DNA of 18,512 nucleotides from Acidimicrobiia bacterium (GTDB lineage: Bacteria; Actinomycetota; Acidimicrobiia; IMCC26256). Location: the NCBI GenBank assembly GCA_023262065.1, contig JALRDW010000214.1, positions 1-18,512 of the forward strand, given 5' to 3'. The position numbers were made by a program, and so were the translations under genes. The notes below the pieces were generated by a model, which was given only the letters and a program-made list of their open reading frames with translations, did no database searches and was not told the DNA's origin. Positions 6,314 through 12,608 of this stretch are shown one piece after another (the stretch's first letter is position 1; each line of letters opens with the position of its first letter).

Positions 6314-7639
6314 TCAGAGCGTCCCGAGGTACCGGTCGAGCTCGAACGGGGTGACCTGCTGGCGGTAGGCGTTCCACTCCTCGCGCTTGTTGCGCACGAA
6401 GTACTCGAACACGTGCTCCCCGAGCGTCTCGCGCACGAGGTCCGAACCCTCCATGATCGTGACGGCCTCGTCGAGTGACTGGGGGAGCGAGCCGATGCCG
6501 GCGGCCCGACGGGCCTCCTCGGACATCTCCCAGATGTTGTTCGTCGCCTCGGCCGGCAGCTCGTAGCGCTCCTCGATGCCTCGCAGGCCCGCGGCGAGCA
6601 TCACCGAGTAGGCGAGGTACGGGTTGCAGGCGGGGTCGGGTGACCGGAACTCGACCCGGGTCGAGGACTCCTTGCCGCGCTTGGGCGGCGGGACGCGCAC
6701 GAGCGCGCTCTCGTTGTTCCGGGCCCACGAGATGTAGGTCGGTGCCTCGTACCCCATGATGAGGCGCTTGTAGGAGTTGACCGTCTGGTTGGTGACCGCG
6801 GTGATCTCCCGGGCGTGGCGCAGCAGTCCGGCGATGAAGGAGCGTCCGGTCTCGGAGAGCCCGGATTCGCTGGTGCCGTCGGCGAACGCGTTCACGCCGT
6901 CCTTCTCGAGGGAGAGATGGCAGTGCATCCCCGATCCGAACGCGTCCTGGATCGGCTTGGGCATGAAGGTCGCGTGCACGCCCGCGTCCGCGGCCACCTG
7001 CTTCACGATGAGCCGGAACGTCATGACGTTGTCGGCCATCGTGAGCGCGTCGGTGTACCGCAGGTCGATCTCGTGCTGGCCCGGCCCGTTCTCGTGGAAC
7101 GAGTACTCAACCGGGATGCCCATGTGCTCGAGCATCGTGATGGTCCGGCGCCGCAGGTCGCTCGTCATGTCGGTGTGCGTCAGATCGAAGAACCCGGCGC
7201 GATCGACCGGCTTCGGCTTCCGGGCCGATCGGAAGTAGTAGAACTCCATCTCCGGCCCGACGTAGAACGTGTATCCCCGTTCGAGCGCGGCCACGAGGTT
7301 GCGGCGCAGCACGTGGCGGGGGTCGCCCGCGAACGGCGTGCCGTCGAAGTGCTCGATGTCGCAGAACATCCGGGCGACGGGGGCCTCGTCGCCCCGCCAC
7401 GGCACGATCTCGAAGGTGCTGGCGTCCGGGACGGCGAGCACATCGGACTCCTGGACCCGGCTGTAGCCCTCGATCGCCGAGCCGTCGAAGGTCATGCCCT
7501 CCTCGAGGGCGGTCTCGAGCTCGGCCGGGGTGATGGCGAACGACTTCAGGGTGCCGAGGACGTCGGTGAACCAGAGGCGCACGAAGCGCACCCCCCGTTC
7601 CTCGACCGTCCGCAGCACGTACTCGGCCTGGGGTCCCAT
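6314..7639 (-). CDS. glnA: Type I glutamine synthetase, GSI-alpha / GlnA2-like
   Basis: The enzyme makes glutamine from glutamate, ammonia and ATP in the cytosol, usually as a dodecamer. The 441 residues hold the GS signatures: an N-terminal RFVRLWFTDVLG, FDGSAIEGYSRVQESD (from 51), YVGPEMEFYYF, GPGQHEIDLRYTDALTMADNVMTFR, and the C-terminal FRSPDPACNPYLAYSVMLAAGLRG. Where adenylylated GSI-beta enzymes carry NLYDLPPEE, this one reads NNIWEMSEEAR. The modifiable Tyr is therefore missing, and control by GlnE-type adenylylation is unlikely. The overall pattern resembles mycobacterial GlnA2. I chose the ATG at 7639 because MGPQAEYVLRTVEERGVRF matches usual starts; there is no clear Shine-Dalgarno. 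It heads an operon with the GlnR-like regulator. The palindromes at 7683-7714 lie 44-75 bp upstream and may be its operator. Confidence 0.96.
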   Translation of the reverse strand: MGPQAEYVLRTVEERGVRFVRLWFTDVLGTLKSFAITPAELETALEEGMTFDGSAIEGYSRVQESDVLAVPDASTFEIVPWRGDEAPVARMFCDIEHFDGTPFAGDPRHVLRRNLVAALERGYTFYVGPEMEFYYFRSARKPKPVDRAGFFDLTHTDMTSDLRRRTITMLEHMGIPVEYSFHENGPGQHEIDLRYTDALTMADNVMTFRLIVKQVAADAGVHATFMPKPIQDAFGSGMHCHLSLEKDGVNAFADGTSESGLSETGRSFIAGLLRHAREITAVTNQTVNSYKRLIMGYEAPTYISWARNNESALVRVPPPKRGKESSTRVEFRSPDPACNPYLAYSVMLAAGLRGIEERYELPAEATNNIWEMSEEARRAAGIGSLPQSLDEAVTIMEGSDLVRETLGEHVFEYFVRNKREEWNAYRQQVTPFELDRYLGTL

Positions 7640-7682
7640 GGAGGGGCAGTCTGCCAGAGGCCTCGCGCGGATCGTCCGGTCG

Positions 7683-7705
7683 GAATCCCACCCATCGTGG
7701 GATTC
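7683..7705. promoter_or_regulatory. Perfect 9-bp inverted repeat upstream of glnA (candidate operator)
   Basis: GAATCCCAC (7683-7691) and GTGGGATTC (7697-7705) are exact reverse complements around a CCATC spacer. The element sits in the divergent region between glnA (start 7639) and the plus-strand group. With no T-tract and a position before both genes, it reads better as a protein-binding site than a terminator. Confidence 0.55.
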
Positions 7706-7714
7706 ACGCGAATC
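7701..7714. promoter_or_regulatory. Second overlapping palindrome, GATTC-ACGC-GAATC
   Basis: GATTC (7701-7705) and GAATC (7710-7714) form a 14-bp near-palindrome with one central mismatch. It shares its left arm with the right arm of the 9-bp repeat. The region therefore holds three alternating GAATC/GATTC half-sites (7683, 7701, 7710), as expected for cooperative regulator binding. Confidence 0.4.
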
Positions 7715-7720
7715 GTGTGC
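7709..7720. repeat. Shared 12-mer CGAATCGTGTGC, copy 1
   Basis: The same 12 bases occur at 11845-11856, in the other palindrome-containing divergent intergenic region of this window. In both places a CACG precedes the AATCGTG, giving CACG-(CG)-AAT-CGTG. Confidence 0.45.
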
Positions 7721-7787
7721 CACCATGGGGGGCGTTCGGGCCGCGCCTCCGGTCCGGCGCGGGCAGGCGACCGAGGCGACCGGCACC

Positions 7788-7892
7788 ATGCACCCCACCC
7801 TTGCGATCGACAACGGACTCCTCAACATCGGGGTCCTCGTGCTCGTGCTCGCCGTGGCGATCGGCGCGATCGCCGCCGGCGCGCGTCGCTGA
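7788..7892 (+). CDS. Tiny membrane peptide (34 residues), function unknown
   Basis: The reading frame encodes a polar N-terminus (MHPTLAIDNG) and one strongly hydrophobic segment (LLNIGVLVLVLAVAIGAIAAGA) ending in RR, typical of a short single-span membrane peptide with a positive C-terminus. GAGG (7773-7776) lies 11 bases upstream, a weak ribosome site. An ATG at 7725 in the same frame would add 21 mostly charged or small residues and is less convincing. It stands first in the plus-strand group. I do not recognise a family; the call rests on composition and context. Confidence 0.42.
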   Translation: MHPTLAIDNGLLNIGVLVLVLAVAIGAIAAGARR

Positions 7893-7975
7893 CGGACCCC
7901 CCGCTGGCGGGCCGGGGCACGCCTCGGGGAGGATCCCGGCGCCACGCGGGCGACGATCGGCACGGGAGGGACACC

Positions 7976-8530
7976 ATGGTGGACGGGTGGGGCGACGAGG
8001 CCGATCTCCTCGACGAGCTGCGCATCCGGCGGCTGCAGTCCGCGTACGTGGACGCGGTCAACCGACGCGCTTGGACCGAGTTCGTCGACCTCTTCCTGCC
8101 GACCTCGGTGCTCGAGGTGCGCGCCGGTGCCGAGCGGGCCGACGAGGTCGTGGGCCCGGAGGCCATCGGGTCGCTCATCGGCGGTTACCTCGAGCCCCTC
8201 GACTTCCTCGTGCAGGTGGTGCTCAACGCGCGCGTCGTCACCCGCTGGCGGGGCGAGGAGGACCGAGCTGCGGCCCGCCTGTCCATCGCGGAGCACCGTC
8301 AGGCCCGCGGGACCGGCCGGGAGCGCCACTCGTTCGGCACCTACCACGACGAGTACGTGCGGGTGGACGGGCGCTGGTGGTTCGCCCGGCGTCGCTACGA
8401 CCGCCAGGTCGTGACGGCCGAGCCGGGTGCGGGTCGGGACCTCGACGTGGTGCCGATGCCCGAGGACGCCACCGATCTGGGCCCTCCCGGAGCGGCTTGG
8501 CGCGGGCGGCCGGGACCGGCCGGAGCCTGA
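7976..8530 (+). CDS. SnoaL-like / NTF2-fold protein
   Basis: This 184-residue protein has the layout of the SnoaL_4-type NTF2-like superfamily. An N-terminal helix pair (LLDELRIRRLQSAYVDAVNRRAWTEFVDLFLPTSVLEVR) is followed by a GPEAIGSLIGGYLEPLDFLVQVVLNARVV strand-helix and strands ending in RHSFGTYHDEYVRVDGRWWFARRRYDRQ. The fold makes a conical cavity and is found in hydroxylases, cyclases, isomerases and non-catalytic binding proteins, so no reaction can be assigned. The last 35 residues are Pro/Gly-rich and probably disordered. The ATG at 7976 follows GGGAGGG (7964-7970) by five bases. It is 62 bp upstream of the exported copper protein. Confidence 0.8.
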   Translation: MVDGWGDEADLLDELRIRRLQSAYVDAVNRRAWTEFVDLFLPTSVLEVRAGAERADEVVGPEAIGSLIGGYLEPLDFLVQVVLNARVVTRWRGEEDRAAARLSIAEHRQARGTGRERHSFGTYHDEYVRVDGRWWFARRRYDRQVVTAEPGAGRDLDVVPMPEDATDLGPPGAAWRGRPGPAGA

Positions 8531-8580
8531 GCGGTGCCGGGGACCCGCCGCCCCCATCGGGCGCGAGCGGTTCCGACCGG

Positions 8581-8586
8581 TACCGT
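8581..8586 (+). promoter_or_regulatory. Candidate -10 box of a leaderless transcript (copper protein gene)
   Basis: TACCGT lies exactly six bases before the ATG at 8593, and no Shine-Dalgarno is present. This places the expected start of transcription at or next to the A of the ATG. No good -35 is visible. Confidence 0.4.
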
Positions 8587-8592
8587 GCCGTG

Positions 8593-10191
8593 ATGCGCAG
8601 CCTCCGGATCCGATCCCTCGCCGCCGTCGTGATCGGTGCCGTCGCCGTCACGGGCGCGGCCGTCCTCACGGTGCCGGCCTCCGCCGCCAAGCCGACGGCA
8701 CCGCCGATCATCGACGATGCGCCGGTGCCCGGGGCCAAGCGGCTCAACTTCCGAGCCGGGCCGTTCGACATCAAGTCGGGCCAGAACAACATCGCGTTCC
8801 TCCCGGGGATCGAGAAGCCGCAGGTCGACGGGTACATCACCGCGATCCGCCCGGACCTCAAGTACGCGAACGGGAAGACACCGGGGGTCGACGTGGTGCA
8901 CCTGCACCACGGGGTGTGGCTGAACTTCAGCGACGCCGATGCGACCATGCGCGGGCCGGAGCGGTTCTTCGCCGCCGGTGAGGAGAAGACCGCGCTGGTC
9001 CTCCCCGAGGGATTCGGGTACGAGTACGAGGCCACCGACCAGTGGACGCTCAACTACATGATCCACAACCTCTGGCCGAAGCCCCGCAAGGTCTGGATCA
9101 CGTACGCCATCGACTTCATCCCGGCGACCTCGAGGGCCGCCGAGTCGATCACCCCGGCTCGCCCGGTCTGGATGGACATCCAGAACGGTGAGATCTACCC
9201 GGTGTTCGATGCGATCAAGGGCTCGGGGACGAACGGGACCTACACCTACCCGGACCAGGAGCCGGACGCGTACGCGAAGCAGTCCAGTGACGCGAACCCT
9301 CCGGGTCGCCGGGGCTTCCGCCCCTCGGCTCCGAAGAACGTCTGGACCGTCGACGAGGACCGGACGGTCATCGCGACCGCGGGGCACCTCCACCCCGGCG
9401 GACTCCACAACGACCTGTACGTCACCCGCGCCGGCGCGACCGCGCCGAAGGCCAACCGCAAGCCGGGCACGACCGACACGGCGCGGCTGTGGCGCAGCGA
9501 GGCGGTGTACTACGAGCCGGCCGGCGCGGTGTCCTGGGACGTCTCGATGACCGTCACCCCCCTCGACTACCGGGTCGCGCTCAAGAAGGGCGACGTGCTC
9601 TCGACCACCGTCACCTACGACACGGCGGACGCGTCCTGGTACGAGTCGATGGGGATCATGGTCGTGTGGACCGCACCGACGAAGGGCATCGATCCGTTCC
9701 GGACGAAGGTGGCGCGCCGGGGTCTGCTCACCCACGGGCACCTGCCCGAGAACGACAACCACGGTGGGAAGCCGGCGGGCAGGGCCTACATCAATGCGCT
9801 CAAGGTGCAGTCGTCCCCGGAGCCGGTGTCGAACATCCTCATCGAGGACTACGTGTACGCCCGCGGCGACATGTCGCTCGCCGACAACATCCCGACCGTG
9901 CCCGCGGGTTCGTCGATCACCTTCGACAACTCCCTCGACGCTCCGAAGGAGAACGGGATCTGGCACACGATCACCGCGTGCAAGGCCCCGTGCAACCGGT
10001 CGACCGGCATCGCCTACCCCCGCGCCGACGCCGAGGTGCAGTTCGACTCGGGTGAGCTGGGCATCGCCGGCCCGCCGACCGCGAACCGCCTCACCTGGCG
10101 GACCCCGACCGACATGGACCCGGGCACCTACACCTACTTCTGCCGGATCCACCCCTTCATGCGCGGGGCGTTCCGCGTGACGGAGTCCTGA
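8593..10191 (+). CDS. Exported copper protein: PHM/DBM-like monooxygenase core fused to a C-terminal cupredoxin
   Basis: The 532-residue protein begins with a Sec-type signal peptide (RSLRIRS, hydrophobic 9-27, cleavage near ASAA at 29-32). Residues about 45-400 show the copper-ligand pattern of the peptidylglycine/dopamine monooxygenase fold. HLHH (103-106) and His158 (YMIHNLW) would form the CuH site; GHLHPGG (His265, His267) and Met353 (ESMGIMVVW) the CuM site. Another His-rich segment (THGHLPENDNHGG, 380-392) follows. Residues about 420-532 form a cupredoxin domain with type 1 ligands His458 (WHTI), Cys517, His520 and Met523; the end YFCRIHPFMRGAF is amicyanin-like. Cys463 and Cys467 may form a disulfide. 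A role as a secreted Cu oxygenase with its own electron-transfer domain is inferred from these ligands; substrate unknown. Its stop shares one base with the next start (TGATG), indicating coupling to a YceI-like gene. Confidence 0.82.
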   Translation: MRSLRIRSLAAVVIGAVAVTGAAVLTVPASAAKPTAPPIIDDAPVPGAKRLNFRAGPFDIKSGQNNIAFLPGIEKPQVDGYITAIRPDLKYANGKTPGVDVVHLHHGVWLNFSDADATMRGPERFFAAGEEKTALVLPEGFGYEYEATDQWTLNYMIHNLWPKPRKVWITYAIDFIPATSRAAESITPARPVWMDIQNGEIYPVFDAIKGSGTNGTYTYPDQEPDAYAKQSSDANPPGRRGFRPSAPKNVWTVDEDRTVIATAGHLHPGGLHNDLYVTRAGATAPKANRKPGTTDTARLWRSEAVYYEPAGAVSWDVSMTVTPLDYRVALKKGDVLSTTVTYDTADASWYESMGIMVVWTAPTKGIDPFRTKVARRGLLTHGHLPENDNHGGKPAGRAYINALKVQSSPEPVSNILIEDYVYARGDMSLADNIPTVPAGSSITFDNSLDAPKENGIWHTITACKAPCNRSTGIAYPRADAEVQFDSGELGIAGPPTANRLTWRTPTDMDPGTYTYFCRIHPFMRGAFRVTES

Positions 10192-10862
10192 TGTCACGGC
10201 GCACCCGCATCCTCGTCGTCGTCCTCGTCGTCCTCGCCGCGCTCGGCGGCGCGACGGCCTGGTACCTCACGAGCGGCTCCGACCCGGAGGGACCGGCGCT
10301 GCCCGCGCGCACCTCGGGGGCGACCGGCACCGCCTCGGCCGACGGCCGTTGGACGGTCACCGAGGACGGCTCGTTCGTCGGGTACCGGATCTCGGAACGC
10401 TTCGTCGGCGGGCTGGCCGACATCGAGGCGGTCGGCCGGACCTCGGACGTCCGCGGTGGTCTCACCGTCGACGGACGGTCGGCACGAGCGGTGTCGATCG
10501 AGGCGGACCTCGGCTCCCTCGCATCCGACAAGGCCGCGCGCGACAACTACCTCCGTACGAACGCGCTGGAGACCGGCACGTACGGGACCGCACGGTTCGT
10601 CGCCGCCGGGCCGATCGCGCTCCCCCCGCTGACCCGGGGCGCCGAGTTCGAGCGCACGATCGACGGCGAGCTCACGCTCCACGGTGTGACCCGTCCGCTG
10701 TCGCTCCCGGTCACCGCCCGCTGGGACGGTTCGGCCGTGTTCATCATCGGGACCGCCCCGATCGTGCTCGCCGACTTCGGCATCACCACCCCGCAGACGC
10801 CGGTGGTCTCGGTGCAGGACCGCGGCAGCCTCGAGCTCCAACTGGTGCTGCGTCGGCCCTGA
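10191..10862 (+). CDS. YceI-like lipid/isoprenoid-binding protein with N-terminal membrane anchor
   Basis: The 223-residue protein starts with RRTR and a hydrophobic helix (about 7-27, ILVVVLVVLAALGGATAWYL), most likely an uncleaved anchor or signal. A linker is followed by a YceI-type beta-barrel: GRWTVTEDGSFVGYRISERFVGGLADIEAVGRTSDVRGGLTVDG, then IEADLGSLASDKAARDNYLRTNALETGTYGTARFVA, then GELTLHGVTRPLSLPVTARWDG. YceI proteins form lipocalin-like barrels that hold polyisoprenoid chains or amphiphiles. Its ATG overlaps the upstream stop by one base, so it should be made together with the copper protein and act on the same side of the membrane. A quinone or isoprenoid could be the shared ligand, which is a guess. 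Confidence 0.9.
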   Translation: MSRRTRILVVVLVVLAALGGATAWYLTSGSDPEGPALPARTSGATGTASADGRWTVTEDGSFVGYRISERFVGGLADIEAVGRTSDVRGGLTVDGRSARAVSIEADLGSLASDKAARDNYLRTNALETGTYGTARFVAAGPIALPPLTRGAEFERTIDGELTLHGVTRPLSLPVTARWDGSAVFIIGTAPIVLADFGITTPQTPVVSVQDRGSLELQLVLRRP

Positions 10863-10863
10863 G

Positions 10864-11832
10864 TCACCCCTCGAGCGGTACCGGTTCCGGTTCGACCCGC
10901 CCGTCCGGGCGAGCCCCGAACCACCCGTCGAGGGTGACCGCGACGAGCGCGAGCCACGCGATGGCGAACCCGGCGATCCGCCAAGCGGGCATCGACTCCC
11001 CGTAGAGCGCCACCCCGAGGACGAGGTTGATCGTCGGCACGATGTACTGCAGCCAGCCGAGCGTCGTGAGGGGGATGCGGCCGGCGGCGTACCCGAAGAG
11101 GAGCAGCGGCACGGCGGTGACGAGGCCGGCGAACGCGATGAGCAGGAGGTCGACGCGATCCGCCGTCCCGAGTCCCCCCTCCCCGGTGAGGCCGGCCACG
11201 ACGAGGAACGCGACGGCGAACGGTGCGAGCACCCAGGTCTCGGCGGTGAGACCGGTCAGCGGATCGAAGCGGACCCGCTTCTTCAGCACGCCGTAGAGGG
11301 TCCACGTCGCCGCGATGAGGACGGCGAACACCGGCACCTGGCCGTAGCCGAACGCGAGGACGACGACGGAGGCGAGCGCGAGGGCGAGGGCGCCGCGCTG
11401 TGCCGGGCGCAGGTGCTCGCGCAGCACGATGGCCCCGGCCGCGACCATGCCGATGGGGGAGAGCAGGTACCCGAGCGCCGCGTCGACGACCCGGTCGTGC
11501 GTGACGCACCACACGTACAGCGTCCAGTTCGTCGCGAGCGCGAGCGCGGCGATCCCGGTGCGCACGAGCACACCCGGATCGCGCAACGCGACGAGACGCG
11601 GCCACGCGCGACGGATCGCGACGACCGACGTGAGCAGGACCACCGAGCCGACGATGCGCCAGGCGATGAGGGTCGCGGCGTCGATGCCGACGAGTGCGTG
11701 CCAGTAGATCGTGACGAGGCCCCACAACGTGTAGGCACCTGCACCCGCGGCGAGACCCCTGCGGTGCTCATCCCGCGGCCCCGGCGCGTTACCCATCGCG
11801 TTACCCACTTGTGTACCCAGCGCCATACCCAT
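10864..11832 (-). CDS. rarD: RarD-family EamA (DMT superfamily) transporter
   Basis: This protein of up to 322 residues has about ten hydrophobic segments and RarD landmarks: GAYTLWGLVTIYWHALVGIDAATLIAWRIVGSVV near the start, TNWTLYVWCVTHDRVVDAALGYLLSPI, and near the end RIPLTTLGWLQYIVPTINLVLGVALYGE. RarD members of the drug/metabolite transporter superfamily export unknown small molecules or amino acids. The start is uncertain. The ATG at 11832 adds MGMALGTQVGNA, which is merely the translation of a 12-bp DNA repeat; the ATG at 11796 (310 residues) brings the start nearer to usual RarD N-termini. Neither has a good ribosome site. It is convergent with the YceI-like gene, with 1 bp between stops. 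Confidence 0.9.
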   Translation of the reverse strand: MGMALGTQVGNAMGNAPGPRDEHRRGLAAGAGAYTLWGLVTIYWHALVGIDAATLIAWRIVGSVVLLTSVVAIRRAWPRLVALRDPGVLVRTGIAALALATNWTLYVWCVTHDRVVDAALGYLLSPIGMVAAGAIVLREHLRPAQRGALALALASVVVLAFGYGQVPVFAVLIAATWTLYGVLKKRVRFDPLTGLTAETWVLAPFAVAFLVVAGLTGEGGLGTADRVDLLLIAFAGLVTAVPLLLFGYAAGRIPLTTLGWLQYIVPTINLVLGVALYGESMPAWRIAGFAIAWLALVAVTLDGWFGARPDGRVEPEPVPLEG

Positions 11833-11837
11833 GACAC
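11790..11837. repeat. Four 12-bp direct repeats headed by TACCCA (TGGGTA on minus)
   Basis: TACCCA recurs at 11790, 11802, 11814 and 11826, exactly every 12 bp, with variable six-base fillers. The array lies at the 5' end of rarD (minus) and ends 83 bp before the LuxR-type gene. It looks like an iteron-type binding array, or a codon-phased repeat if the long rarD start is used. Confidence 0.6.
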
Positions 11838-11844
11838 AGCGTCA

Positions 11845-11856
11845 CGAATCGTGTGC
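11845..11856. repeat. Shared 12-mer CGAATCGTGTGC, copy 2
   Basis: This is identical to 7709-7720. Here it is part of CACG-AAT-CGTG (11843-11853), a short inverted repeat in the divergent region between rarD and the LuxR-type gene. Confidence 0.45.
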
Positions 11857-11900
11857 GGGGTCGGGAATTGCAAATCACATGCATGTTCTTGTCCGACCCC
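11857..11900. promoter_or_regulatory. Inverted repeat GGGGTCGG / CCGACCCC flanking an AT-richer core
   Basis: GGGGTCGG (11857-11864) and CCGACCCC (11893-11900) are exact reverse complements separated by 28 bp. That core is unusually AT-rich for this genome (GAATTGCAAATCACATGCAT). The element is just upstream of a possible -10 (TACGGT, 11906-11911) of the LuxR-type gene, so an operator role is plausible. Confidence 0.4.
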
Positions 11901-11920
11901 CTCCCTACGGTCTCGGCCAC

Positions 11921-12550
11921 ATGGATTCGAACGCACCGGGCACTGCGGGGAACGAGGTCGTCGACGCGAGCGGTCGGGTCGGCGGGGACGGTTCGACCGT
12001 CCTCGTCGTCGCGGCCGACCCGACGGTGCGCGCCGCGCTCGCTGCGCTGTGTCGCACGACCACGGGCGCCACCGTACGCGACGAGCGCACCCTCCCCGCC
12101 GATGGCACCTCGATCGCGGACGTGCTCGTGGTCGTCGACCCGGGTGACGCGAGCCACGGGGTGCCACGCACCCTCACGACTGCGGCCGCCCTCACCGTGC
12201 CCGTGCTCGTGATCCCGCCGGCCTGGCGGGATGCACTCCTCGCCGGCGCGCTCGGCACGGCCGCGATCGTGCCGGAGATCGCGGTGGTGGTCGCCGCTGC
12301 GCTCGCCGGCATGGCCGACGGGACCGCGCCCGAGGTCTCCCTCGCCCGCCGGGAGCGGGAGGTGGTCCGACTCGTGGCGGCCGGTCGGACCGACGCCGAG
12401 ATCGCGCAGGAGCTCGGCATCGCCACGAGCACCGTGCGGTCGCACCTCGACCGCATCGGACAGAAGACTGGCGCCCGTCGGCGACCGGCGCTCGTCCGCC
12501 TCGCTCGACGGCTCGGGCTCACGCCGGACGGGTCCGGACCGGGCGACTGA
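11921..12550 (+). CDS. LuxR/NarL-type HTH regulator with degenerate receiver
   Basis: The 209-residue product has a receiver-like N-terminal region (about 26-130): STVLVVAADPTVRAALAALC, Asp73 in VLVVVDPGD, and VPVLVIPPAW in place of the usual VIVLTA strand, with no clear switch Lys. A LuxR-type helix-turn-helix follows (about 141-200): LARREREVVRLVAAGRTDAEIAQELGIATSTVRSHLDRI, with the typical ARRE..V..L..AG and VR.HL motifs. It is therefore a DNA-binding transcription factor whose input is unclear and probably not classical phosphorylation. No kinase gene is adjacent. The start at 11921 is a choice: in-frame ATGs at 11831 and 11879 exist, but the added sequence overlaps the repeats and inverted repeat. 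TACGGT nine bases before the ATG suggests a near-leaderless mRNA. Confidence 0.8.
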   Translation: MDSNAPGTAGNEVVDASGRVGGDGSTVLVVAADPTVRAALAALCRTTTGATVRDERTLPADGTSIADVLVVVDPGDASHGVPRTLTTAAALTVPVLVIPPAWRDALLAGALGTAAIVPEIAVVVAAALAGMADGTAPEVSLARREREVVRLVAAGRTDAEIAQELGIATSTVRSHLDRIGQKTGARRRPALVRLARRLGLTPDGSGPGD

Positions 12551-12573
12551 TCGGATCACCGCATCGAGCGGTG

Positions 12574-12591
12574 GGGCCGGATCCCCGGCCC
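12574..12591 (+). terminator. 7-bp GC hairpin between the LuxR-type gene and nadE
   Basis: GGGCCGG (12574-12580) pairs perfectly with CCGGCCC (12585-12591) around an ATCC loop. It lies 24 bp after the regulator stop and directly before the nadE -10 box. It may end the upstream transcript; there is no T-tract beyond a short CTCCTAT. Confidence 0.4.
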
Positions 12592-12596
12592 GCTCC

Positions 12597-12602
12597 TATC
12601 CT
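12597..12602 (+). promoter_or_regulatory. Candidate -10 box of leaderless nadE transcript
   Basis: TATCCT matches TANNNT and lies six bases before the nadE ATG, with no Shine-Dalgarno between. No -35 is recognisable. Confidence 0.42.
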
Positions 12603-12608
12603 TGGGCG

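Noticed and set aside
7683..7705. Perfect inverted repeat as a rho-independent terminator
   Set aside because: It is upstream of both divergent genes with no gene ending at it, and no T-tract follows on either strand.
7725..7892. Longer version (55 residues) of the tiny membrane peptide starting at 7725
   Set aside because: The added N-terminus is Arg/Ala/Pro-rich without a ribosome site. The shorter form has a compact membrane-peptide layout.
8395..10197. 600-residue open frame on the minus strand opposite the copper protein
   Set aside because: It is a shadow of the plus-strand gene caused by high GC. The plus frame has a signal peptide and conserved copper ligands; the minus frame is low-complexity Arg/Gly/Val with no motif.
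11787..11815. GlnR box within the TACCCA repeats (GTAAC on minus)
   Set aside because: The two GTAAC elements are 12 bp apart and the b-site (GAAAC) is missing, so the published GlnR consensus is not met.
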